64,000 bases of DNA. It comes from Bdellovibrionales bacterium. Lineage in GTDB: Bacteria > Bdellovibrionota > Bdellovibrionia > Bdellovibrionales > UBA1609. A program made the translations under genes and the position numbers. Shown in pieces: positions 8,157 through 16,391 of the stretch. The notes under the pieces were generated by a model, which was given only the letters and a program-made list of their open reading frames with translations, was not told the DNA's origin and searched no databases. The DNA lies in assembly GCA_027459485.1 (NCBI GenBank), contig DAIDIG010000011.1:1-64000 (forward strand). The letters are read 5' to 3'. How positions within the stretch are numbered: position 1 is the first letter of the stretch; each line of letters opens with the position of its first letter.

Positions 8157-11100
8157 TTAATTCCAACCCGTCGTCCACGAAATGTAGCAGTAGCCGCCGG
8201 CGCTCATGATCGTATAAATGGTAGCGTTTGCGACAACACTGGCGTTGGCCGGCATGAAAGAAGACGTCATCGAGGTCGTGCCGGAATCCGAGTAACAATT
8301 AATTGTCGTCGTGCCCGTACCCGTGCCGCGCAGAATGAGTGTGTATGTCGCGCCATCTTTCATGTTCCAAATATTCGCCGTCACACTCGATTGCGTGCCG
8401 GTTGACCATACCATCGTGTTGCCTGAATTCGTATTGAACGTGAGCGGAGACGTGGCGGATGACGCTTGCGACGGGCTATACGCTTGGCCTTGAATTTTGG
8501 CATTTCCGTTCACGTTCAGCTTTTCAGTTAAGGTGGATGTGCCTATTCCTACGTTTTGAGACGTGTCGATCGTCATTGCGGCTGCGCCATTCGTCTCAAT
8601 CGACAAATTGTTCGCGTCGGTTGTGCCAAGAGTGCCGGCCGAACCGAATGCGTTGCCGCCGTTGACAAAGGCGCCTGAGGTGCCCGTGGTGTTAAGTGAC
8701 ACAACTCCCGACGAAACATTGAGCCCTGAACCGACTTGCATAAGACCGAGCTGGCCGGTCGTTGCTGTTTGAATGTTTGTATTCGATGCCGATGTGATGC
8801 GGCCTTTCGCGTCGACTGTGATGGCCGGGACGGCTGTCGCCGTACCATAACTTGCCGCCGTGACACCTGTGCTGGCGAGTGTGAGCGAGCCCGCGTTTGA
8901 CATTGTGGCGTCACCACTTACTGATACAGGAGCCCATTGCGAACTCGTATTGTTATAGGCAAAAATCTGAGCATCTGTCGGTGCGCTTGACGATACGGCC
9001 TTGCCTTGAATTTTACCAACAGTTGTCGCTGTCGACCCCGCGGTTGATGTCACGTCACCCGTGAGCGCGGGCATTTGCGTTGCGGCGACTGAGCCAGTCA
9101 AATCACTAAAGCTTGGTTGCGAAAGACTCGGCACACCCGCCGATGAAATCGAATTGACCCACTCATGCGCGATTGGCGTCACAGCCTCAACACCGCCGAT
9201 CGATGTCGTTGTTGGTGTGGCAAGTGAGATTGTGCCACTACCCGTGATCGGGCCACCCGTGAGACCTGTTCCTGTACCGACGCTTGTGACCGTACCGCCC
9301 GAGCCTGCGGCGGATGCCATAATCGACCACGCGCCAGAGTTATACTGATAAACTTTTTTCGTATCGGTTGCCATATAGATCGTGCCGGCACCGGGTGCCG
9401 CAGGTTTCGAAGCATCAAGACCTGTCTCAATACCAGGCGAGCCACCCAAGTTCTGCATTCCGTCGGTTATGCCGTAACCTGTCAGTGTCGTTGGACTTGT
9501 CCCAGCCGTCACTCGGCCGTAGGTATCAACCGTCACCGACGTATACGTTCCGGTCGCCACTCCACTCGTAGGCAGATCACTCGAGGTCAGCGCGCGAAAA
9601 GTCGGCGCTCCATTTGCGCCACTCGGAGCAGCAAGAACAGTATTCGCGGTTTGGCTTGCAAGCGTTGCCGAAAGCGTTCCGCTTGTCGTCACCGGCGAAC
9701 CCGTTACGCTAAAAATTGTCGGGAGCGTTAAACCTACGCTCGTGACCGTACCACCCGCCCCTGCCGCGGAGGCCATCAAAGCCCAGGCTCCCGAATTATA
9801 CTGATAGACTTTATTTGTATCGGTCGCAAAATAAACGGTTCCCGCCAAAGGCGCCGCCGGCTTACTCGTATCAAGACCGGTTAGTAATTCAGGAGTTCCC
9901 CCACCGTTTTGCACGCTGTCTGTGATGCCGTAACCTGCAAGCGTCGTCGGGTTTGTTCCGCCCGTCACGCGGCCGTACGTATCGACAGTCACTGACTTAT
10001 AAGTGCCTGTCGCCACTCCACTCATCGGTAGATCGCTCGAGGCGATCGTGCGAAAAGTCGGCGCGCCGGCAGCACCTGTCGGGGCCGCCAAGAAAGTCGC
10101 CTGCGCCTGTGAACTAAAGTTACTCGCGCCCACTGCAATGTTTGTGCAGACAAACGTATCGGTGGGCGAAGAATACGTGAGCGTTTGACCCGACGAACAC
10201 GTTGTCGGGAAAAACGGCGCATTGCCAGCCGCAGTCGAGCGAATATCGGCGATACCGATAAACGCATCGACATACTTAGACGTGCCATCGTATCTCAGCA
10301 CTTGCCCCATGCTTGTAGGCGCCGTTGTGTCGACGGACGTGCCTTCGATCTTTGCCACAGTTGTCGCTGTCGACCCCGCGGTTGACGTCACGTCGCCCGT
10401 GAGCGCGGGCATTTGCGACGATGTCACGCTACCCGAAAGATCACCAAACGAAGGCTGCGAAAGTTGTGGCACACCCGCCGATGAAATCGAATTGACCCAC
10501 TCATGCGCGACAGGATTGATCGCCTCAACACCGCCGATCGATGTCGTTGTTGGTGTGGCAAGAGAGATTGTGCCACTACCTGTGATCGGGCCACCCGTGA
10601 GACCTGTGCCCGTTGCCACATTCGTCACTGTACCGCTTGTTACGGTTGACCAAGATAAGTTGCCCGAACCGTCATTTTTTAGATAGGTGTTTGCCCCGCC
10701 TTGTGCTGCTGGCAAATTCATTGCGTAACTCGCAACTGAACTCGGGGGATTCACCGTCACCGTCCCAGAAGTAGAACCGTCAAATATGATTCCACCGAAG
10801 TTGGTGCGCCCCGAAGCATCGCGTTTCAAAATGGTGTTTGCGGTATCGACCGAAGTCGCGGCATTGGCAGCCACTTCAGCCGAGTGGATGTTCGCCGCCG
10901 TTGAACCGCCAACCGTTACTACCGTAGTTGCTGTAGTCCCCGCCGTGGACGTGACGTCGCCCGTGAGAGCCGGCATGCGCCCAGCGGCGACCGTGCCCGA
11001 AGCCAAATTGCTGGCGTTTAAATTTGTCAGTTGCGAACCGTCGACTGCCGGCAATTGTGCCGAGCCGTTCAGTTTCACGATTTGATTAGCACCGGTCCCC

Positions 11101-12572
11101 GAATTGAGTGTCAAAACGGGCGTTGTCGTCCCGCTGGCCACAGCGATATCGGTATTAGCTGAAGTAACGTTTGTGACCGTACCGCCCGAACCGACGGCTG
11201 ACGCCATGAGCGACCATGATCCCGAATTGAATTCATAAATTCGATGGGTGTCGGTCGCAAAATAAACCGTACCAGCTGCGGGAGCGGCCGGTTTGCTCGC
11301 ATCAAGCCCGGCCATCATGCCCGGGGCGCCACCTCCATTTTGAACGGCATCGGTGATTCCGTATCCACTGAGCGTCGTCGGGTTTGTGCCTGAAGTCACG
11401 CGGCCGTATGTATCTACAGCGACCGATTTGTACGTACCGGCCGCGACTCCACTTGCAGGCAAATCGGCGGCTACAAGCGCGCGAAATGCGGGCGCGGCAG
11501 CCACCCCGCTCGAAGGCCCTGCAAAGATCAAATTGGCATTTTGATTTGCGCTTGAAAGAATAGTCTCGGCGGCCGAACCATCCCAATAGCGAAGTTGATT
11601 GGTTGTCGTATTGACCCACATTGTACCCGTCGCGGTGAGGCCCATCCCCGCTAAAGTCGAAATCAATGACGTTTCTTGCGCGGCCGTGTATTTACCAGGC
11701 CCAATAGTGCCGGCGACCGAGAGTGAACCGTTTAAAATCAAATTTTGACTCGAATCGAGAGTCATCGCGAGACTAGTGCCCGAATAAAATTTAAGGCCCG
11801 TCGTGCCGTCCTGCGCTTGAATCGCGCCGAGTTGGGTCGCTCCACTTGAAAAATTAACGGTGTCCGTTCCACCACCGCCGCTGGCTGCATCCAACAAAAA
11901 TGAAGGGGCTGTTTTTTGAATTTCAAGATCGGCCGTCGTTGTCGAGGTGCCGATGCCGATACTGCCCGATGCTCCGGGCACGTAAATGTTCCCGCCCGTC
12001 GTAATACTGCCGGTCGTGCTGGTGTTGCCGTTCGCCTGCATGTACGGGCCGTTGCTGATCAATGTATTCAGCGCGGCTTGAGTGACGACTCCACTGACTT
12101 GAATGAAGCTCGCGGCGTCTTTGCCATCGAGGTTAAACGCATTCAGCGCAAAACCCGACGAACCGATCGTTTCCATCTGCGGCAGTGGCGTGCCATCCAC
12201 CACGAGCTGCAAAAGGCGCCAGTCGTTCGCACCGGGCGAATAGGTACCGGAGCAAGAATTGGAAATTGTCCCGCCATCGTTACTAAAAACTTGCGCGAGC
12301 GTGTTGGCGGGGCCCGTCGAATTCGTGCCGATGTTGACGGAAAACATACCGTAAGAGTCCGGCGTTACAGACTCGGTGTCTTCGTAAAGATAGCAACTGC
12401 CGGTCGGCGGATAAATTCGAAAATTGATCGTGACCGGGTAGTTTATCGGATTGCCGTTTGTATCGGTCACGCGCCCCTGAAAAGGCAGGAGATTCGGCAC
12501 TCCATTAGAGCTCACCGCAAAACTCGCGTACAACGTCACTAGTAATATGAGAGCGACTGACTTACGGCTCAA
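8157..12572 (-). CDS. Giant secreted fibre-like repeat protein (1471 residues)
   Basis: It begins at a TTG inside the end of the upstream lipoprotein gene, with GGGGGTGA just before it, and has a signal peptide (VALILLVTLYASFAVSS). An N-terminal folded part of about 170 residues (LPFQGRVTDTNGNPI, YPVTINFRIYPPTG) is followed by more than 1000 residues rich in Thr, Ser, Gly and Ala. That region is built from repeated modules (VDTYGRVT, LSGYGITD, GTVYFATDT, ALTGDVTSTAG) of the kind seen in phage tail fibres and large bacterial adhesins. Motifs of the type GIGTST followed by coiled-coil or LNVNGNAKIQG occur near both ends, as in trimeric fibre proteins. No peptidase S74 chaperone end is seen; the C-terminus holds a cysteine-containing beta domain (TTINCYSDSG, GGYCYISW). 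Likely a trimeric surface fibre or adhesin. Family membership is inference from repeat style. Confidence 0.75.
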   Translation of the reverse strand: MSRKSVALILLVTLYASFAVSSNGVPNLLPFQGRVTDTNGNPINYPVTINFRIYPPTGSCYLYEDTESVTPDSYGMFSVNIGTNSTGPANTLAQVFSNDGGTISNSCSGTYSPGANDWRLLQLVVDGTPLPQMETIGSSGFALNAFNLDGKDAASFIQVSGVVTQAALNTLISNGPYMQANGNTSTTGSITTGGNIYVPGASGSIGIGTSTTTADLEIQKTAPSFLLDAASGGGGTDTVNFSSGATQLGAIQAQDGTTGLKFYSGTSLAMTLDSSQNLILNGSLSVAGTIGPGKYTAAQETSLISTLAGMGLTATGTMWVNTTTNQLRYWDGSAAETILSSANQNANLIFAGPSSGVAAAPAFRALVAADLPASGVAAGTYKSVAVDTYGRVTSGTNPTTLSGYGITDAVQNGGGAPGMMAGLDASKPAAPAAGTVYFATDTHRIYEFNSGSWSLMASAVGSGGTVTNVTSANTDIAVASGTTTPVLTLNSGTGANQIVKLNGSAQLPAVDGSQLTNLNASNLASGTVAAGRMPALTGDVTSTAGTTATTVVTVGGSTAANIHSAEVAANAATSVDTANTILKRDASGRTNFGGIIFDGSTSGTVTVNPPSSVASYAMNLPAAQGGANTYLKNDGSGNLSWSTVTSGTVTNVATGTGLTGGPITGSGTISLATPTTTSIGGVEAINPVAHEWVNSISSAGVPQLSQPSFGDLSGSVTSSQMPALTGDVTSTAGSTATTVAKIEGTSVDTTAPTSMGQVLRYDGTSKYVDAFIGIADIRSTAAGNAPFFPTTCSSGQTLTYSSPTDTFVCTNIAVGASNFSSQAQATFLAAPTGAAGAPTFRTIASSDLPMSGVATGTYKSVTVDTYGRVTGGTNPTTLAGYGITDSVQNGGGTPELLTGLDTSKPAAPLAGTVYFATDTNKVYQYNSGAWALMASAAGAGGTVTSVGLTLPTIFSVTGSPVTTSGTLSATLASQTANTVLAAPSGANGAPTFRALTSSDLPTSGVATGTYTSVTVDTYGRVTAGTSPTTLTGYGITDGMQNLGGSPGIETGLDASKPAAPGAGTIYMATDTKKVYQYNSGAWSIMASAAGSGGTVTSVGTGTGLTGGPITGSGTISLATPTTTSIGGVEAVTPIAHEWVNSISSAGVPSLSQPSFSDLTGSVAATQMPALTGDVTSTAGSTATTVGKIQGKAVSSSAPTDAQIFAYNNTSSQWAPVSVSGDATMSNAGSLTLASTGVTAASYGTATAVPAITVDAKGRITSASNTNIQTATTGQLGLMQVGSGLNVSSGVVSLNTTGTSGAFVNGGNAFGSAGTLGTTDANNLSIETNGAAAMTIDTSQNVGIGTSTLTEKLNVNGNAKIQGQAYSPSQASSATSPLTFNTNSGNTMVWSTGTQSSVTANIWNMKDGATYTLILRGTGTGTTTINCYSDSGTTSMTSSFMPANASVVANATIYTIMSAGGYCYISWTTGWN
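9019..9269 (-). repeat. Fibre module type 2, copy 2
   Basis: A 251-base unit nearly identical to 10358-10608, encoding GGPITGSGTISLA, GGVEAVTPIAHEWV, SAGVPSLSQPSF and ALTGDVTSTAG. The shared length and sequence point to a recent internal duplication or gene conversion. Confidence 0.88.
9280..9604 (-). repeat. Fibre module type 1, copy C
   Basis: About 325 bases. It encodes PTFRALTSSDLP, VDTYGRVTAG, GYGITDGMQNLGG, GLDASKPAAP, GTIYMATDT and GGTVTSV, and runs directly into a type 2 module. Confidence 0.85.
9738..10061 (-). repeat. Fibre module type 1, copy B
   Basis: About 324 bases. It encodes PTFRTIASSDLP, VDTYGRVTGG, GYGITDSVQNGGG, GLDTSKPAAP, GTVYFATDT and GGTVTSV. It is closest by eye to copy C, with long matching DNA runs. 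Confidence 0.85.
10358..10608 (-). repeat. Fibre module type 2, copy 1
   Basis: A 251-base unit encoding TGLTGGPITGSGTISLA, TSIGGVEAINPVAHEWV, SAGVPQLSQPSF and ALTGDVTSTAG. The second copy at 9019-9269 has the same length and looks nearly identical at DNA level. Confidence 0.88.
11168..11493 (-). repeat. Fibre module type 1, copy A
   Basis: About 326 bases encoding the module that runs from AFRALVAADLP through VDTYGRVTSG, GYGITDAVQNGGG, GLDASKPAAP and GTVYFATDT to GGTVTNV. Copies B and C encode the same order of motifs at near-equal length. Confidence 0.85.
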
Positions 12573-13119
12573 AAGTCACCCCCGGCAAATACGTTGTCAC
12601 AATTTGAGATGCACTTTGCAACGTTACGCCGTTGATTAAACCCGATGCATTTTGGGTGAGACTCGAGTCATCGGACGATGAGGTATTTACAAGCGTCAAC
12701 GAAGGCGATGTCGGTGGCAGCAGATATCGCACGAGCACATGAGCCGTGCTTGTGGTAGAGAGTTTCGAACTTGCGCGCGCATAGACGTTCATATACTGCG
12801 GCACTGCGATTGAAATCGAAAACTGGCCGGTTGGGCACGCCCCCGCGATTTGCGTCCAAGTGCTATTGTCGGTTGAATATTCAAGCGTGTATGTTTTAGG
12901 GTCGCATGAGCCCTGCACGATAGCCGTGTGGCTTGGGCTGTTGATGATCCCTTTATTGTTGGCACCGGAAAACGCGGGGGCCTCAATCGGCATGAGATCG
13001 CTCACAGAAGGTGGAGGTGATTTCATACAAGAGCAAAGGACGAACATGGCACAAAAGGAGACACTGACGCCGTTAGCGCGCCATCTGCCATTTGTTGCAT
13101 GTCCACTTTGCGCCTGCAT
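12562..13119 (-). CDS. Small exported lipoprotein upstream of the fibre gene
   Basis: About 185 residues from the ATG at 13119; a GTG at 13125 is also in frame. The start is preceded by AGGTGCGT. A hydrophobic stretch ends in FVLCSC, a plausible lipobox, then KSPPPSVSD as a surface linker. The rest (YTLEYSTDNSTWTQIAGACP, MNVYARASSK, HVLVRYLLPPTSPSLTLVN) reads as a single FN3- or Ig-like beta domain with two cysteines. It overlaps the 1471-residue fibre gene by 11 bases, so the two are translationally coupled, and it heads the lipoprotein-fibre-LamG operon. It may anchor or guide the fibre at the outer membrane; that role is inferred only from position. Confidence 0.72.
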   Translation of the reverse strand: MQAQSGHATNGRWRANGVSVSFCAMFVLCSCMKSPPPSVSDLMPIEAPAFSGANNKGIINSPSHTAIVQGSCDPKTYTLEYSTDNSTWTQIAGACPTGQFSISIAVPQYMNVYARASSKLSTTSTAHVLVRYLLPPTSPSLTLVNTSSSDDSSLTQNASGLINGVTLQSASQIVTTYLPGVTFEP

Positions 13120-13433
13120 ACGCACCTGCCCTAGCTGCTAAAACGAGCGGAACTCCCCATCCGCGTCAAAACCGTTACATATTATTCGGCAGCACTGCGG
13201 CAAACCTTTAATTTCTGGATTCGTACGTCCTTTATGGAAAATTCTCGAACTGAAACAAATCAATCACGATCACCACCCGAACCAACTGACTTCTCAATCG
13301 AATGGCCCCGCATTAGAACTTGATCGGAAACCTAGACCAACGTCCTGATCATTACAGAAATGATTCTCGACAGCTTCAAAAATTTTGCGGGATGATCTCG
13401 ACTAAAGACGCGCAACGCGCGCAAGGAGGGGTC
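13120..13433. other. Divergent intergenic region, no gene seen
   Basis: About 310 bases between the divergent fibre operon and nuclease gene. It must hold both promoters, but no confident -35/-10 pair stands out. An AAGGAGGGG ribosome site at the right end sets the nuclease start at 13434. Confidence 0.6.
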
Positions 13434-14444
13434 ATGAAAGGGGTGAAAGCACGGGTCTGCAAACTTGCGGTTCTATTCATCGCAGGCGGCAGCATTATCG
13501 GTTTTTCGAATAGTTCGTGGGCATGGGGAGCAATGGGCCACGAGGCCATTGCAATGATTGCGCAACAGAATATGTCCTCAGCTGCGCTCGCCAAAGTTCG
13601 ATCTATTCTTGGCGGCATGTCGATGGAGCAATGTGCGGTTTGGCCCGACAATATCAAACACCAATCCGGCTGGCAGCACACGGCATCCTATCACTTCGTC
13701 AACGTGAAACTCGGGCAAACTTATTTTCAACAATACAGCCGACCCGGCTTTTTAGAAAAGGGCGACGTCTTACGCGCGACATTGAAAGCGGAAGATTTAT
13801 TGCGCGACAGCTCCACTTCGCGGACCGAAAAGAAATACGCCCTTTGCTTTCTCGAACACTTTGAGGGTGATTTGCACCAACCCCTGCACGAGGCCAACCG
13901 TGCTCTAGGTGGCAATCAAATTAAAATTAGTTTCTTCGGCAGAAGTACAAACCTCCATGCAATATGGGATTATGTAATGTTCAACGAAATCACCTGGGGC
14001 CAACCCAACTCGCCGAATGGGTACCAAAACATCTCCTCTCAAGACATTTCGAATTTCGTAAGTTTACTGCCGACGCCCTCAGCGGCTCAAATCTCGACAT
14101 GGCAGAACTCATACGTGAGAGACTGGTCGCGAGATGCGCGCTCGAAAGACATTTCCATTTATCGAGATTGGACAGGCGACAGCCAGTCTTACTTTAGCAA
14201 ATACGGCCCCTATGCCGAAGAAATGCTAGAAAAAGCCGGCTATCGATTGGCTGCCTACCTTGACGCCATTATGACAAATCAACCGTTTCAAGCGCAAAAG
14301 GCACAGGCCTTCCGCCAAGAAATACTGGCCCACATGGGCGGCACCGACCAGTATCCTATCGATCTCACTCCCTCAAACGGATCGACGCCGAATAGTGGCT
14401 CAAATAGCGGTTCGCCGTGGCGCCGTAGACGACGTCACTGGTAA
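13434..14444 (+). CDS. Secreted S1/P1 family zinc nuclease with Arg-rich tail
   Basis: The ATG at 13434 has a strong ribosome site (AAGGAGGGG); an upstream in-frame start at 13320 is less likely. The 336-residue product has a signal peptide ending SSWA, so the mature protein would begin with Trp31, the N-terminal zinc ligand of the family. All nine zinc ligands can be placed by eye: W31, H36 (MGH), D72 (WPD), H87 (YHF), H142 and D146 (HFEGD), H152 (PLH), H175 (NLH) and D179 (IWD). Such enzymes cut single-stranded DNA and RNA and release 5' nucleotides. The last 25 residues are a Gly/Ser/Asn linker closed by PWRRRRRHW, unusual for the family. It probably scavenges nucleic acid in the periplasm or outside the cell. 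Confidence 0.92.
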   Translation: MKGVKARVCKLAVLFIAGGSIIGFSNSSWAWGAMGHEAIAMIAQQNMSSAALAKVRSILGGMSMEQCAVWPDNIKHQSGWQHTASYHFVNVKLGQTYFQQYSRPGFLEKGDVLRATLKAEDLLRDSSTSRTEKKYALCFLEHFEGDLHQPLHEANRALGGNQIKISFFGRSTNLHAIWDYVMFNEITWGQPNSPNGYQNISSQDISNFVSLLPTPSAAQISTWQNSYVRDWSRDARSKDISIYRDWTGDSQSYFSKYGPYAEEMLEKAGYRLAAYLDAIMTNQPFQAQKAQAFRQEILAHMGGTDQYPIDLTPSNGSTPNSGSNSGSPWRRRRRHW

Positions 14445-14459
14445 TAGATTTTGTTTCTG

Positions 14460-14495
14460 AATCCAGGTATACGCGTGAACCGGTATACCTGGATT
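14460..14495. terminator. Strong hairpin downstream of the nuclease gene
   Basis: AATCCAGGTATAC (14460-14472) and GTATACCTGGATT (14483-14495) form a perfect 13-bp stem with a 10-base loop, 15 bases after the nuclease stop. It could terminate the nuclease transcript, but no long T-run follows. A protein-binding palindrome ahead of the next gene is the alternative. Confidence 0.5.
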
Positions 14496-14539
14496 TCGGC
14501 GCAGTTGCCTTACACAATTCGCGCTGCTATTTCTCTATT

Positions 14540-15223
14540 ATGAGCCCGACCCAGCGAAAACCGGCGGCCCAAGATTTCGATGCTAAACTGCTTTTACTTT
14601 TCAAACAGTATGCTGATTATATTCAACGGGCGGGCAAGTCCGTAGGTTTTCTCTCCGACGGCCATGCGCGGCGGCTTTTGGGCAGCCTTAAAGACGATCG
14701 CAAACATTTGGCCATTAACCAACTCACGAATCAAATGGCTGTTTTCGACGAGGTTCTGGCTCACAGTGAAAAGCTAACGGATTCACCGAAGCTCCTTTGG
14801 AGATATTTAAACAAAATCGGATACAGGCCCTGCGCCGACATTTTTGACAAGATTGAAGATAACGACGTTGTCGAAGTTTATGGCTCCGATCAAATTCATA
14901 TTTTTCAGAATTTCAATTTTTTTGATTGGATTAGCATTCCTCTCGAGCAAATCCTCAGCCTCACTTGGTACGAAAACACCAAAAGGGATGCCGAAATTCA
15001 GAAGGCGCTGTTTAGAGAAGCATATCGTGTGATTAGCGGAGAGGTTAAGACGACGTTTAGCCCCAACGTACCTTGGCATTGGATCGAAGAGATCGACACG
15101 GTCGGGTTACATCGATTTGAAATTCAAATAAAATGGGTTTCGCCAATTTTTTCAAATCATCAAACGATTGGATTTATTTGCGTCAACGAATGCCGCAATC
15201 TTATCCGTACACGGCCCGCCTGA
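14540..15223 (+). CDS. Uncharacterised 227-residue cytoplasmic protein
   Basis: No signal peptide or membrane segment is seen. The N-terminal half (about 1-100) is helical and charged (FDAKLLLLFKQYADYIQ, LLGSLKDDRKHLAINQL). The C-terminal half looks like a mixed alpha/beta domain (VVEVYGSDQIHIFQNFNFF, RFEIQIKWVSPIF, TIGFICVNEC). I do not recognise a family. It ends tail to tail with an XRE regulator, with a 23-base overlap of coding sequence, so the pair may be linked in function or regulation. A PAS- or ligand-sensing-like fold is possible for the second half, but that is only a guess. Confidence 0.72.
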   Translation: MSPTQRKPAAQDFDAKLLLLFKQYADYIQRAGKSVGFLSDGHARRLLGSLKDDRKHLAINQLTNQMAVFDEVLAHSEKLTDSPKLLWRYLNKIGYRPCADIFDKIEDNDVVEVYGSDQIHIFQNFNFFDWISIPLEQILSLTWYENTKRDAEIQKALFREAYRVISGEVKTTFSPNVPWHWIEEIDTVGLHRFEIQIKWVSPIFSNHQTIGFICVNECRNLIRTRPA

Positions 15224-15479
15224 GCTTTAACTTCAGGCGTGAAATGCCGGCCTCAAGCATGATCGTGTAAATGTCATCAATAGAAATATTGTAAATCGTC
15301 GTCAACTTTCGAAGCGCGCGTCCCGGCGGGCTTTGCACATCTCGCTCCCAATCCGAAACAACCTGCGCTGTATTGTACCCCACTCGGTGGGCCACTTCGA
15401 GCTGACTATAACCCGCACGGATGCGGGATTCTTTTAAAAACCGGCCAAGTTCGACCGGACGGCTTCCGCCACGCTTCAT
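15201..15479 (-). CDS. XRE-family helix-turn-helix regulator
   Basis: This 92-residue protein has a Cro/C1-type HTH over residues about 10-70: LGRFLKESRIRAGYSQLEVA, then YNTAQVVSDWERDV as the recognition part, and PPGRALRKLTTIYNISIDDI as closing helices. The last 20 residues are basic (SRLKLKLRRAVYG). It is a likely DNA-binding repressor. It overlaps the unknown gene at 14540-15223 tail to tail, and its start faces the promoter region of the motor-like operon at 15771, about 290 bases away. It could therefore control itself and that operon; no operator was recognised with confidence. Confidence 0.88.
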   Translation of the reverse strand: MKRGGSRPVELGRFLKESRIRAGYSQLEVAHRVGYNTAQVVSDWERDVQSPPGRALRKLTTIYNISIDDIYTIMLEAGISRLKLKLRRAVYG

Positions 15480-15507
15480 GCCATCACGCTACACTTAGGC
15501 CCCGGAA

Positions 15508-15536
15508 TTGACAATGTCCTATAATTTGCATGAAAT
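15508..15536 (+). promoter_or_regulatory. Candidate promoter in the XRE / motor-operon intergenic region
   Basis: TTGACA at 15508-15513, a 17-base spacer and TGAAAT at 15531-15536, pointing toward the motor-like operon. The -35 is perfect and the -10 is weak. The 15480-15770 gap holds no gene that I can see. Confidence 0.3.
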
Positions 15537-15770
15537 AAGTGAATAGTTACTTACGTCCGCGTTTGGGTTCATCGGCAATTGTTGATCTATGTTGGCCGAT
15601 CCTGGTCCGTCGTCTCGTGACCCAGACGCGGTACGTTTTGAGTCGCCTGTATGTTGGGCCTTAGTCTAAATGCCCTCCGACGATCGTCCAAAATGAGACT
15701 CGCTCCCCTGTAGTGCAACAATATTTGACCGATGCATAATATTGAGCAGCGGACTAAAGGAGAATTTGAA

Positions 15771-16391
15771 GTGAAACAACTTGTCTTGCTTATGCTGGTT
15801 GTCGGCGCTGCTTTAGTCGGCTGTTCAACCAGCCAACTGCGCGTACAATCCAGCCCAGACGCGGCCGATGTTTATCTTGTATCTAACGACGGGACCGCGA
15901 CTAAATTGGGTAAAACGCCGTTACTCTTAGACGGGCGCCAATATCCCCAGCTTTATTCTGATCTTACCCAAATACGGGTGGTCAAAGACGGCTATATAGC
16001 CCAGTCCGTTGTAATTCCGCACCTTGGAATGTTCGCCGGAGACGGCGAGGTGAATTTCAACCTCGCACAAACGGAGTTACCTAAAACTTGTACCGATCAA
16101 GAAGATTCATTTAATAATCTGGCCAAAGGCATTGCGGAGTCGGCAAACCTCATTCAAAAACGCCGTTTCGCGGACGCCATGCTGCTGCTCCAAAATTTGA
16201 GCCTCAAATATACTACGGTCGCCGTACTCTATGACCTACAGGGGAATGTCTATTACTTACAAGGTGATTTCGCCCATGCCCTGGACGCCTATAAACACGC
16301 CGACAAATTAGCGCCGAATAATGCTGAAACCCTACTTATGATTCGTCGCCTCCGCGATATGCAAGGCAGCGATAACGGGAGCAGTTCATGA
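15771..16391 (+). CDS. PEGA/TPR lipoprotein, first gene of the motor-like operon
   Basis: I choose the GTG at 15771, because AAAGGAG ends 8 bases upstream and the lipoprotein signal begins there (KQLVLLMLVVGAALVGC); an ATG at 15732 would add 13 unlikely residues. Cys18 is the lipidated residue. Residues about 22-98 resemble a PEGA domain (LRVQSSPDAADVYLV, LGKTPLLLDG, IRVVKDGY). Residues about 115-195 hold TPR-like helices (FADAMLLLQNL, LYDLQGNVYYLQGDFAHALD, YKHADKLAPNNAETLL). PEGA and TPR parts suggest a periplasmic scaffold that binds partner proteins. Its stop overlaps the MotA-like start by 4 bases, so it is coupled to the stator genes. Confidence 0.85.
   Translation: MKQLVLLMLVVGAALVGCSTSQLRVQSSPDAADVYLVSNDGTATKLGKTPLLLDGRQYPQLYSDLTQIRVVKDGYIAQSVVIPHLGMFAGDGEVNFNLAQTELPKTCTDQEDSFNNLAKGIAESANLIQKRRFADAMLLLQNLSLKYTTVAVLYDLQGNVYYLQGDFAHALDAYKHADKLAPNNAETLLMIRRLRDMQGSDNGSSS

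Noticed and set aside
11916-12542. Long plus-strand open frame across the start of the fibre gene
   Set aside because: It is an antisense shadow; Arg-rich composition and no ribosome site or motifs.
8157-12572. Prophage tail-fibre gene
   Set aside because: There is a signal peptide and no phage structural, integrase or lysis gene nearby.
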